Assembly (NCBI RefSeq): GCF_965660005.1
Contig: NZ_CBFHYF010000002.1
Coordinates: 1-64,000 of the forward strand
Source: Porticoccus sp965660005
GTDB lineage: Bacteria; Pseudomonadota; Gammaproteobacteria; Pseudomonadales; Porticoccaceae
DNA length: 64,000 bases
Direction: 5' to 3'
Below are positions 8,769-16,375 of this stretch, piece by piece. Made by a program: the position numbers and the translations under genes. The notes below the pieces were generated by a model. It was not told the DNA's origin. It was given only the letters and a program-made list of their open reading frames with translations, and ran no database searches. The stretch's first letter is position 1. Every line of letters starts with the position of its first letter.

Positions 8769-9491
8769 TCATGCCGTGCTTTGCCGGGGACCAAAAATGG
8801 CTGTGCCAATACGTACGATGGTGGCACCCTCGAGAATGGCGGCCTCAAGGTCATCCGACATACCCATCGAGAGTGTATCCAATCTGGCGAGCTGAGTGGA
8901 GTGCCGAAGGCTGCCCAGTTGTGTCGCCAGATGGGCAAAGGCACGGCGCTGCTGTTGCAGGTCAGTTTGACTGCGCGGGATACACATCAGCCCACGGAGG
9001 TTGAGTCGGGGCAATTTGATCACTTCGTCTGCCAGGGTCGGCAGTGCTTCCACTATAACGCCGGACTTGCTGGGCTCATCATCGATATTGACCTGCAGGC
9101 AGACATTCAGCGGGGCGACGGTTTCAGGCCGCCGGGCACTGAGACGCTGTGCCACACGGTACCGGTCAACGCTGTGTATCCAGTCAAATTGTTCGGCGAT
9201 CTTTCGCGTTTTATTGGACTGCAGTGGGCCAATGAAATGCCAGCAGATATCGGTCAGGTCCACCAGTGCCTGTTGTTTCTCCAGCGCCTCCTGCAGATAG
9301 TTTTCGCCGAAATGGCGCTGACCCAGTTCGTAAGCCATGCGAATTGCCGCAGCGGGCTGTCCCTTGCTGACCGCAAGCAGTTGAATTTCCCCTGCATCGC
9401 GACCTGCCCGATCAGCGATTTGTTGAATCTGTCGGTGAACTCGGTTGAGATTGTCGGCTATATTATGCATATACTTGTCATCGGCCGGCAT
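8769..9491 (-). CDS. yggS: YggS family PLP homeostasis protein
   Basis: Single-domain alanine-racemase-fold protein that binds pyridoxal phosphate and buffers its supply. The PLP lysine sits in LLAVSKGQP, and the RHFGENYLQEA and HFIGPLQSNKTR segments are family hallmarks, as is the C-terminal LSMGMSDDLEAAI phosphate-binding loop. The first ATG is at 9491; the ATG at 9470 (MHNIADNL) gives the more typical N-terminus and is equally possible, as neither has a strong ribosome site. Divergent from pilT with about 50 bases between them. Confidence 0.93.
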   Translation of the reverse strand: MPADDKYMHNIADNLNRVHRQIQQIADRAGRDAGEIQLLAVSKGQPAAAIRMAYELGQRHFGENYLQEALEKQQALVDLTDICWHFIGPLQSNKTRKIAEQFDWIHSVDRYRVAQRLSARRPETVAPLNVCLQVNIDDEPSKSGVIVEALPTLADEVIKLPRLNLRGLMCIPRSQTDLQQQRRAFAHLATQLGSLRHSTQLARLDTLSMGMSDDLEAAILEGATIVRIGTAIFGPRQSTA

Positions 9492-9541
9492 TATGGCTTT
9501 CAGTAGAGCAGTAGATTAACCCAGAATAACAGGATTAACGC

Positions 9542-10576
9542 ATGGATATTACGGAACTGCTGGCTTTTAGCGTAAAACAGGGTTCGTCAGATTTGCACCT
9601 TTCGGGTGGTCTGCCCCCGATGATCAGGATTGATGGTGACATGCGGCGGGTGAACCTCCCCCCCATGCAGCACAAGGAAGTTCACCAGTTAATCTACGAC
9701 ATCATGAACGACAAACAGCGCCGCGATTATGAAGAATTTCTGGAGACAGATTTCTCATTCGAGGTGCCCGGTGTGGCCCGTTTCCGGGTCAATGCATTTA
9801 ATCAGAACAGGGGTGCTGCGGGAGTATTTCGTACCATTCCCTCCCGGGTTCTGACCTTGGAGGACCTGGGCCTGGGACAGGTGTTCCGCAATCTCTCCAT
9901 GCTGCCGCGGGGCCTGGTGCTGGTCACGGGTCCGACCGGTTCGGGCAAGTCCACGACGCTGGCCGCGATGATGGATTATGTCAACGAGAACCGCTATCAG
10001 CACATTCTCACTATTGAAGACCCCATCGAATTTGTTCACGAAAGTAAAAAGTGTCTGGTTAACCAGCGGGAAGTCCACCGCGATACCCACGGCTTCAGCG
10101 AGGCGTTGCGTTCCGCATTGCGGGAGGACCCCGATATTATTCTGGTGGGTGAAATGCGCGACCTGGAGACGATCCGGTTGGCGCTGACAGCGGCGGAAAC
10201 CGGCCACCTGGTGTTTGGCACACTGCATACCACCTCGGCGGCGAAAACCATCGACCGTATTGTGGATGTGTTCCCGGCGGCCGAAAAATCCATGGTGCGG
10301 GCGATGTTGTCCGAATCACTGCAGGCGGTCATTTCGCAGACCCTGATGAAGAAGATCGGTGGCGGTCGTATCGCCTCCCATGAAATCATGATTGGCACAC
10401 CGGCAATCCGCAATCTGATCCGCGAGGAAAAAATTGCCCAGATGTATTCCGCCATTCAGACGGGGGCATCCCACGGTATGCAGACCATGGATCAAAATCT
10501 GCACAAACTGGTAGCCCAGAAAGTGATCACCCGGGAGACAGCCCGTGAAAAAGCCAAAATGCCGGATGAGTTCTAA
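9542..10576 (+). CDS. pilT: Type IV pilus retraction ATPase PilT
   Basis: Hexameric cytoplasmic ATPase that depolymerises type IV pili and powers twitching. 344 residues, the family length. The N-terminal PAS-like domain begins MDITELLAFSVKQGSSDLHL. Walker A (GPTGSGKST) lies near residues 132-140, the Asp box around IEDPIEF and the His box with GTLHTTSA follow. AIRNLIREEKIAQM is the C-terminal AIRNLIRE motif known to be needed for retraction. Pairing with pilU downstream and yggS upstream matches pseudomonads. Confidence 0.97.
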   Translation: MDITELLAFSVKQGSSDLHLSGGLPPMIRIDGDMRRVNLPPMQHKEVHQLIYDIMNDKQRRDYEEFLETDFSFEVPGVARFRVNAFNQNRGAAGVFRTIPSRVLTLEDLGLGQVFRNLSMLPRGLVLVTGPTGSGKSTTLAAMMDYVNENRYQHILTIEDPIEFVHESKKCLVNQREVHRDTHGFSEALRSALREDPDIILVGEMRDLETIRLALTAAETGHLVFGTLHTTSAAKTIDRIVDVFPAAEKSMVRAMLSESLQAVISQTLMKKIGGGRIASHEIMIGTPAIRNLIREEKIAQMYSAIQTGASHGMQTMDQNLHKLVAQKVITRETAREKAKMPDEF

Positions 10577-10642
10577 TTTGATTTGTTGGTGTCCCCTGCC
10601 AACACTGATTGAAAAAACAGTATTTGAGTTGCGGAGAATGTA

Positions 10643-11785
10643 ATGGATTTTGATGTACTGCTTAAACTGATGGTGGAAAAAGAGGCCTCCGACCTGTTTA
10701 TTACCACAGGCGTCGCCCCCAGTATCAAGATCAACGGCACCATTGTGCCGGTGGGTAAAACGCCGTTATCACCCGACCAGGCCCACCAGGTAGTTGAAAG
10801 CATCATGGATGAAAAACAGCGCATTGAATTTCGCGACAAGAAGGAGCTCAATTTTGCTATCAGCCGCCATGGTGTCGGCCGCTTTCGGGTCAGTGCGTTT
10901 TTCCAGCGCAACGAGCCGGGCATGGTGCTACGCCGGATTGAAAGCATTATCCCCACGGTGGAAGAGCTGCTGTTGCCACCGATCTTGAACGATCTGGTGA
11001 TGACCAAACGCGGTATCATTATTTTTGTCGGTGCCACTGGCACCGGTAAGTCCACGTCACTGGCGGCGATGATTGGTCATCGCAATCGCAACAGCCATGG
11101 TCATATTATCTCGGTAGAGGACCCTATCGAATTTGTCCACCAGCACGCCGGCTGTATTGTTACCCAGCGCGAAGTGGGTGTGGATACCGAGTCTTTCGAG
11201 GTCGCCCTGCGCAACACTCTCCGTCAGGCGCCGGATGTCATTCTGATTGGTGAAATCCGTACCCGTGAGACCATGGAACACGCGATTACCTTTGCTGAAA
11301 CCGGTCACCTGGTGCTGGCAACCCTTCATGCCAACAATGCCAATCAGGCGCTGGACAGAATCCTGCACTTTTTTCCTGCTGAGCGTCACGGCCAGTTATG
11401 GATGGACTTGTCGCTCAATATGCGGGCCTTGATTGCCCAGGAACTGATACCCCTGGCCGATGGTAATGGTCGCCGCGCTGCCATTGAAATTCTGATTAAT
11501 ACACCGTTGGTGGGGGATCTGATCCGCAAGGGTGAAGTGCACAAACTGAAAGAGTTGATGACGCGTTCCACCGAGCAGGGTATGCAGACTTTTGATCAGG
11601 CACTCTACGCCCTTTACGATGAAGGTTTGATCACCTACGAGGATGCCATGACCTATGCGGACTCGAAGAATGATCTGCGGCTGCTGATCAAACTCCAGTC
11701 GGAAACCGATGCGGGCTACCTGTCCAATGCGGCCGACGAATTGCAGGTAGAGGAAGATAGTGGTGACCGCATCAATCGTTTCTGA
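10643..11785 (+). CDS. pilU: PilT-dependent retraction ATPase PilU
   Basis: Second retraction ATPase, which acts together with PilT and strengthens retraction. 380 residues: N-terminal PAS-like domain, Walker A GATGTGKST near residue 132, Asp box EDPIEF, Walker B region with DVILIGEIR, and His box ATLHANNA. The C-terminal tail of about 35 residues beyond the PilT length (ending EEDSGDRINRF) is a PilU trait. It lies 66 bases after pilT and is convergent with ruvX. Confidence 0.96.
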   Translation: MDFDVLLKLMVEKEASDLFITTGVAPSIKINGTIVPVGKTPLSPDQAHQVVESIMDEKQRIEFRDKKELNFAISRHGVGRFRVSAFFQRNEPGMVLRRIESIIPTVEELLLPPILNDLVMTKRGIIIFVGATGTGKSTSLAAMIGHRNRNSHGHIISVEDPIEFVHQHAGCIVTQREVGVDTESFEVALRNTLRQAPDVILIGEIRTRETMEHAITFAETGHLVLATLHANNANQALDRILHFFPAERHGQLWMDLSLNMRALIAQELIPLADGNGRRAAIEILINTPLVGDLIRKGEVHKLKELMTRSTEQGMQTFDQALYALYDEGLITYEDAMTYADSKNDLRLLIKLQSETDAGYLSNAADELQVEEDSGDRINRF

Positions 11786-11791
11786 TCCGTA

Positions 11792-12265
11792 TCAGGGGTC
11801 CAGAGCCAGAGTGGGATCCGATAGCCAGGTGTTGAGTATCAGCACGGCGGCCAGATCATCCACCGGTGATTGTCGATAACTGCCAGTGTGTCGCTGGGAG
11901 TGACTTTTCGATTGTTCTTTGGCCTCAAAAGTAGAAAGGCGCTCATCCACCATTGTGACTTTTAGGCCGAAGCGACCATTGAGCCGTCTGGCAAACTTCC
12001 GGGCCCTGCGGCAAAAGGCGCTCTCTGAGCCATCCATATTCAATGGCAGGCCTACCACCAGTTGGTCCGGCTGCCACTCCGCCAGCAGTCGGCCAATCTG
12101 ATCCCAGTCGGGAACGCCATTGCGGGCTTTGATAACGGTGAGTGGGTTGGCGCTGCCGGTCAGACTCTGCCCCACCGCAATGCCAATCTGGCCAGTACCA
12201 AAATCAAACGCCAGCAGTGTGACAGGCTTTTTCGGCAAAACATTCTGATCAGGCGTGTCCGGCAT
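11792..12265 (-). CDS. ruvX: RuvX/YqgF family nuclease
   Basis: Putative Holliday-junction resolvase or pre-16S rRNA nuclease of 157 residues with an RNase H-like fold. The first acidic residue is in LAFDFGTGQIGIAVG; VVGLPLNMDGS and MVDERLSTFEA carry the remaining conserved positions, and VDDLAAVLIL ends the fold. Its start overlaps the yqgE stop by 17 bases, so the pair is translationally linked as in most gammaproteobacteria. Confidence 0.93.
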   Translation of the reverse strand: MPDTPDQNVLPKKPVTLLAFDFGTGQIGIAVGQSLTGSANPLTVIKARNGVPDWDQIGRLLAEWQPDQLVVGLPLNMDGSESAFCRRARKFARRLNGRFGLKVTMVDERLSTFEAKEQSKSHSQRHTGSYRQSPVDDLAAVLILNTWLSDPTLALDP

Positions 12266-12830
12266 CAGTACTCAGCATGTTCAGATCAATACCGATTTTT
12301 GCCGCCGCCGCCGAGGCCCGCTGCTCAAAGGGCGTATTGAAGAGGATGTTGGCATCGCCGGGTACAGTGAGCCAGGCATTATGTGCCAATTCCTCTTCGA
12401 GTTGACCCGGCCCCCAGCCCGCATAGCCCAGAGTGATGATCAACTCGCCCGGACCCCGTTCAACAGCGATATCCGAAATAATGTCCCGTGAGGCCGTGAG
12501 GCTGATTTCACCGGAAATCGTCCGGGTGGATTCCCATTGCCTTTCGCCTGCACGGTGTAGCACAAACCCCCGGTCAATTTGCACGGGCCCTCCAGACAAC
12601 AGCGGTTGAGCGCCAATATGGGGTGAGTAGGTCATCTCGAATTGCTCAAAAATCTGGCTAATCGGTATGTCCAGTGGGTTATTGATAACCAACCCCATGG
12701 CGCCGTCAGGGCTGTGCTCGCAAATATAAATCACGGCGTGAGAGAAATTGGGGTCGAGAAGCCCCGGCATGGCCACCAAAAAATGGTTGCTCAGGCTTTC
12801 GAAGTGTTGATTGGATGATATTGAACCCAT
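12249..12830 (-). CDS. algH: YqgE/AlgH family protein
   Basis: UPF0301 protein of 193 residues; in Pseudomonas the locus is called algH and affects alginate and virulence factors, without a known biochemical activity. Conserved stretches are FLVAMPGLLDPNF, GAMGLVINNPLDI, the LLSGGPVQIDRGFVLH segment and GYAGWGPGQLEEEL. The start ATG at 12830 has no visible Shine-Dalgarno sequence and lies inside a perfect 12-base inverted repeat, which is unusual. Located between tonB and ruvX, as in P. aeruginosa. Confidence 0.94.
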   Translation of the reverse strand: MGSISSNQHFESLSNHFLVAMPGLLDPNFSHAVIYICEHSPDGAMGLVINNPLDIPISQIFEQFEMTYSPHIGAQPLLSGGPVQIDRGFVLHRAGERQWESTRTISGEISLTASRDIISDIAVERGPGELIITLGYAGWGPGQLEEELAHNAWLTVPGDANILFNTPFEQRASAAAAKIGIDLNMLSTDAGHA

Positions 12831-12850
12831 ATTCAGATTATGGGTTCAAT
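12820..12850. repeat. Perfect 12-base inverted repeat over the algH start codon
   Basis: The arms ATTGAACCCATA (12820-12831) and TATGGGTTCAAT (12839-12850) are exact complements around a seven-base loop. The algH start codon (12830-12828) is in one arm. In the leftward mRNA the hairpin would pair the first codons with the leader just upstream. It could control translation or be an operator; there is no T-tract, so it is not a terminator. Confidence 0.75.
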
Positions 12851-12897
12851 GTGAGAGAAAACAAGTTATATGTATTGCCTTATTCTCACTATAGCGA

Positions 12898-13767
12898 TCA
12901 CTGGGTGTTGAGTCGGTGTCCGGGTTCAAATTGCCAGGTGCGAATAATTTCTAGTTTGTCCCACTGCCTCATTTCCTGCGGGAAAGGTGCAAAAGGGGAT
13001 GCCAGCCGCACGGTTCTTACTGCTGCCAGATCCAGTACTCTTTGTCCCGAACTGAGCAGAATTTCAATTTTTTCCACCGAGCCATCCGGCAATAGCGTCA
13101 CAGCGAGCCGAAGGTCGCCAAAGATGGCTTTTCGACGGGCTTCTTCCGGATAGTTGTTATTGCCGATGACCTCGATACGATCAATCCAATATTGGAGGTA
13201 AGCGGCATATTCAGCAGCTCTGGTGCTGGCAGAGGTCACCCGTAATACATCGGGCAGCTTGCTGTATTCCTGCTTTTTCTTATCCAGTTTCGCTTGCAGG
13301 CTGGCAAACTCCGGTGTCATGGCAGGTGGTGACTGCGCGGCACTATCGCCCTCCCGGTTTTCGCGAGCTGTTTCTGTGGGCGCTGCAATCGCAGCTGGGG
13401 TTGTTGTCGATACCACTGCGACTGAACCCTGGCGCTCCAGTTGCTGCTGTTGTTCGGGCAGTGATGCCGGCTGCTGGTGCTGGGCACTCAGTTCCGGCTG
13501 CTGATCAGTGGTCAGCTTGTCTATGGCCTGCTCATTACCGCTGCCTCGCTGTTGTTGCTGGGCGAGAAAGTCTGGTGTTTCATTGTCAGTGGGGGGCTGA
13601 TGCCGGGCCAGGGTTACTTCCAGAGTGGGTGCTGGCGGCTTTTGTTGATAGAGCTTGAAGCCGATACCAAAGATGATCATTGCGTGTACGGCCACGGCCA
13701 GAAAAATTGAAAACCCCAACCGGTCGAATTGTTGCGGTGATTCCATCTCCGGCATGGCAATAGGCAT
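12898..13767 (-). CDS. tonB: TonB family energy transducer
   Basis: Periplasm-spanning energy transducer of 289 residues. One N-terminal membrane segment (near residues 18-38, containing FLAVAVHAMIIFGIGF) is followed by a long Gln/Pro/Ala-rich linker with runs such as LAQQQQRG and LPEQQQQLERQ, and a C-terminal TonB domain (about 190-289) with YPEEARRKAIFGDLRL and the RTWQFEPG ending. Its position next to gshB and algH matches P. aeruginosa tonB3, reported to be needed for twitching, so a role in pilus function rather than iron uptake is plausible. It abuts gshB upstream with a shared base. Confidence 0.88.
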   Translation of the reverse strand: MPIAMPEMESPQQFDRLGFSIFLAVAVHAMIIFGIGFKLYQQKPPAPTLEVTLARHQPPTDNETPDFLAQQQQRGSGNEQAIDKLTTDQQPELSAQHQQPASLPEQQQQLERQGSVAVVSTTTPAAIAAPTETARENREGDSAAQSPPAMTPEFASLQAKLDKKKQEYSKLPDVLRVTSASTRAAEYAAYLQYWIDRIEVIGNNNYPEEARRKAIFGDLRLAVTLLPDGSVEKIEILLSSGQRVLDLAAVRTVRLASPFAPFPQEMRQWDKLEIIRTWQFEPGHRLNTQ

Positions 13768-14714
13768 CAGATCAATCTCGCCTCAATGGCATTCATCAGT
13801 TTGCCGCCAATATCAGTGGATTGAGCCTGGTCAATCTCCCGTGCACAGGTGGGACTGGTAACATTGATTTCTGTCAGATAGTCGCCGATCACATCCAGCC
13901 CGGCAAACAGAATGGCTTTTTCCCGCAGCACCGGGCCGATCTGCGCTGCAATCCACTGATCCCTCTCGTTGAGGGGTTGCACAATGCCGCTGCCACCGAC
14001 AGCGAGGTTGCCCCTGATATCACCTTCCGGCGGAATTCGGGCAAGACAGAAGGGAACCGGCACACCATCTACCATGAGAATACGTTTGTCACCCTGGCGG
14101 ATTTCCGGAATAAATTTCTGTGCCATGATGGTTCGGCAACCATTCATGGTCAGTGTTTCGATGATGACATTGATATTCGGGTCATCGGGGCGAACCTGAA
14201 ACACAGCAGTTCCGCCCATGCCATCCAGGGGCTTATACACCACATTGCTATGGGTTTTATGAAATTGCTTGAGCATTGTCGCATCGCGGCTGACCAGTAG
14301 CGGGGGAGTACATTGAGGGAACAGCGTGGCAAATACTTTTTCGTTGCAGTCTCTCAATCCCTGGGGTTTGTTGACGACCAGTACGCCACGCTTCTCTGCC
14401 GCTTCAAGGATATAGGTGGAGTAGATGTACTCACTGTCGAAAGGCGGATCCTTGCGCATCAGTATCACGTTCAGTTCTGACAGGGGGCGTCGCAGGGGTT
14501 CGTCCAGCGAGAACCAGTCCAGCAGATCATCCCGGACCCTCAGCGGCGTCATCCTGGCGGTGGGTTCACCGTTTTCCAGCGCCAGGTCGGATTGCGTCAT
14601 CAACATAAGTTGCCAGCCGCGCTTCTGGGCCGCCAGCAATAACACCAATGTCGTATCCTTTTTCGGATTGATACGGTCGATGGCGTCCATGACCACACCG
14701 AGTGTCCTCGTCAT
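13767..14714 (-). CDS. gshB: Glutathione synthetase
   Basis: ATP-grasp enzyme that joins glycine to gamma-glutamylcysteine. Choosing the ATG at 14714 (MTRTLGVVMDAIDRI) gives 315 residues, the usual length; the upstream ATG at 14732 adds six. Hallmarks are VMDAIDRINPKKDTT at the N-terminus, RKDPPFDSEYIY, the nucleotide loop KPLDGMGGTAVF and the C-terminal NVTSPTCAREID. It stands immediately upstream of tonB and divergent from pilG, the conserved order next to pilG in pseudomonads. Confidence 0.95.
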   Translation of the reverse strand: MTRTLGVVMDAIDRINPKKDTTLVLLLAAQKRGWQLMLMTQSDLALENGEPTARMTPLRVRDDLLDWFSLDEPLRRPLSELNVILMRKDPPFDSEYIYSTYILEAAEKRGVLVVNKPQGLRDCNEKVFATLFPQCTPPLLVSRDATMLKQFHKTHSNVVYKPLDGMGGTAVFQVRPDDPNINVIIETLTMNGCRTIMAQKFIPEIRQGDKRILMVDGVPVPFCLARIPPEGDIRGNLAVGGSGIVQPLNERDQWIAAQIGPVLREKAILFAGLDVIGDYLTEINVTSPTCAREIDQAQSTDIGGKLMNAIEARLI

Positions 14715-14949
14715 AATTGTTACCTGCATCACGCCATGAAGGAAGGGATGTTATTTATGATAGCCCTGTGGTTTTGCGATTCATGGCAGTAACTTAAGGC
14801 CAGTGCCTTGCCAGCGCAATACCTGTGTTTGAAAACGCTGTCCAGTGGTCAGTCCCAACAGTCGGTTATAGATAAAACCTGATGATTGTGTTACATAAGT
14901 CCATCCGGGTGTCGCGGGCTTGTGAGAATTAAAAATTGGGGCAAAAACA

Positions 14950-15411
14950 ATGGAAGAGCAATTAAGCGGCCTTAAAGTGATGGTTATTGATGACAGCAAT
15001 ACCATCCGTCGCACAGCTGAAACACTGCTGAGTAAAGCCGGGTGCGAGGTGATCACGGCCATAGATGGTTTTGATTCGCTTGCAAAAATTGCCGATACCA
15101 AACCGGACGTCATTTTCGTCGATATCATGATGCCGCGACTGGATGGTTATCAAACCTGTGCCCTGATCAAGAACAACAGCCATTTTAAATTCACGCCGGT
15201 CATTATGTTATCGAGCAAGGACGGCCTGTTTGACAAGGCGAAAGGACGGATAGTGGGAGCCGATGCTTATCTTACCAAGCCGTTCAGCAAAGCCGAGCTG
15301 TTTGAGGCGCTGGAGAAATTTTCTCCCCGAGCGACTGCCTCGGATTCAACGGCGGAACAACCTACCGACATCCCTGATGGGGGCGCGTATGATGAGAGTA
15401 CTGATCATTGA
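14950..15411 (+). CDS. pilG: Twitching response regulator PilG
   Basis: CheY-like single-domain response regulator of the Pil-Chp pathway, which stimulates pilus extension when phosphorylated by ChpA. The receiver domain covers residues 8-125: acidic pair in VIDDSNT, phospho-acceptor Asp in IIFVDIMMPRLDG-like DVIFVDIMMP, and the K of YLTKPF. The family-specific string CALIKNNSHFKFTPVIMLSS is close to P. aeruginosa PilG. A short acidic tail of about 20 residues (ending PDGGAYDESTDH) overlaps the pilH start by 23 bases. Confidence 0.95.
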   Translation: MEEQLSGLKVMVIDDSNTIRRTAETLLSKAGCEVITAIDGFDSLAKIADTKPDVIFVDIMMPRLDGYQTCALIKNNSHFKFTPVIMLSSKDGLFDKAKGRIVGADAYLTKPFSKAELFEALEKFSPRATASDSTAEQPTDIPDGGAYDESTDH

Positions 15412-15751
15412 TGATTCGCCCACTGAGACACATCGACTCACTGGCCTGCTGGAAAAAAATGGCTACGAAGTCCTGGCGGCTGATAGCGGTGAAGCCGGCT
15501 ATGCCGTGGCTTTGAGTGAGCAACCAGATGCTGTTCTGATGGACATTGTGTTGCCCGGTGTGAACGGATTTCAGGCAACCCGGCAGTTGAGCAAGGCCAG
15601 CGAGACAGAACATATTCCGGTGATCATTGTTACCACCAAGGACCAGGAAACCGATAAGGTCTGGGGAATGCGCCAAGGCGCCAAAGCCTATCTCACCAAG
15701 CCAGTGAATGAAAAAAATCTCATCAGCATTCTGAAGGAAGTAATCAGTTGA
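15389..15751 (+). CDS. pilH: Twitching response regulator PilH
   Basis: Second CheY-like regulator of the pathway, thought to drain phosphate and oppose PilG. The ATG pair at 15389/15392 starts MMRVLIIDDSPTE and yields about 120 residues, the PilH length; the frame extends upstream only as a shadow of pilG. The phospho-acceptor Asp is in DAVLMDIVLPG, and VTTKDQETDKVWGMRQGAK with the lysine in YLTKPV is nearly identical to pseudomonad PilH. Overlap with pilG suggests translational coupling. Confidence 0.95.
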   Translation: MMRVLIIDDSPTETHRLTGLLEKNGYEVLAADSGEAGYAVALSEQPDAVLMDIVLPGVNGFQATRQLSKASETEHIPVIIVTTKDQETDKVWGMRQGAKAYLTKPVNEKNLISILKEVIS

Positions 15752-15771
15752 AGACTGGTTGCTAAAACGCA

Positions 15772-16305
15772 ATGGCCAGTTCACCGTTCAATACACTTCT
15801 CGCTTTGTCCCAGCGGTTTAATAATGCCAAACGGGGCTTGCCCGCGCAGCAGGACATCATTCCCTCGCGCAAGGTGGTGTGCTTTTCCATGCTCGGCATG
15901 AATCTGGTGATTGCATTGGAAGAGCTCACAGAAATTATTGAATTGCCTCAATACACCCGTCTGCCAAGGGTCAAACGCTGGGTGCTTGGTATGGCAAATC
16001 TTCGGGGAAGGTTGTTGCCTGTGCTCAACCTGCCGGCGTTCCTGGGCGGCAAACTGTCCGGTTCAGTAAAGCAGCAGCGGGTGATGGTGATTGATATGAT
16101 GAGTATGTTTGTCGGCCTGACAGTTGACCGTGTTTATGGCATGCGTCATTTCAAGGTAGATACCTATACCCGGAACCCGGGTGATATCCCCGATAGGCTC
16201 GCGCCCTACGCTGAGGGGGGCTTTGTCCAGACAGATGGTATCTGGATTTTGCTGCGCCCCAGCCAATTGCTGGCTGACCGGCGATTTACAGAAGTAGCGG
16301 CGTAG
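15772..16305 (+). CDS. pilI: CheW-like adaptor PilI
   Basis: Coupling protein linking the receptor PilJ to the kinase ChpA. 177 residues with a CheW domain from about residue 30 to 165: VCFSMLGMNLVIALEELTEI, then the characteristic VLGMANLRGRLLPVLNLPAFL and a final VDRVYGMRHF loop. It follows pilH by 20 bases in the operon. Confidence 0.93.
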   Translation: MASSPFNTLLALSQRFNNAKRGLPAQQDIIPSRKVVCFSMLGMNLVIALEELTEIIELPQYTRLPRVKRWVLGMANLRGRLLPVLNLPAFLGGKLSGSVKQQRVMVIDMMSMFVGLTVDRVYGMRHFKVDTYTRNPGDIPDRLAPYAEGGFVQTDGIWILLRPSQLLADRRFTEVAA

Positions 16306-16375
16306 ATGGCCGCCTGAAAAAATTTATGCGGATCTGCCAAAGGTAGCCGCAATACAGGCTTGGAGTGATGTTCAC

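Noticed and set aside
8580..9506. 308-codon rightward open frame over proC and yggS
   Set aside because: It mirrors two well-supported leftward genes and shows no domain.
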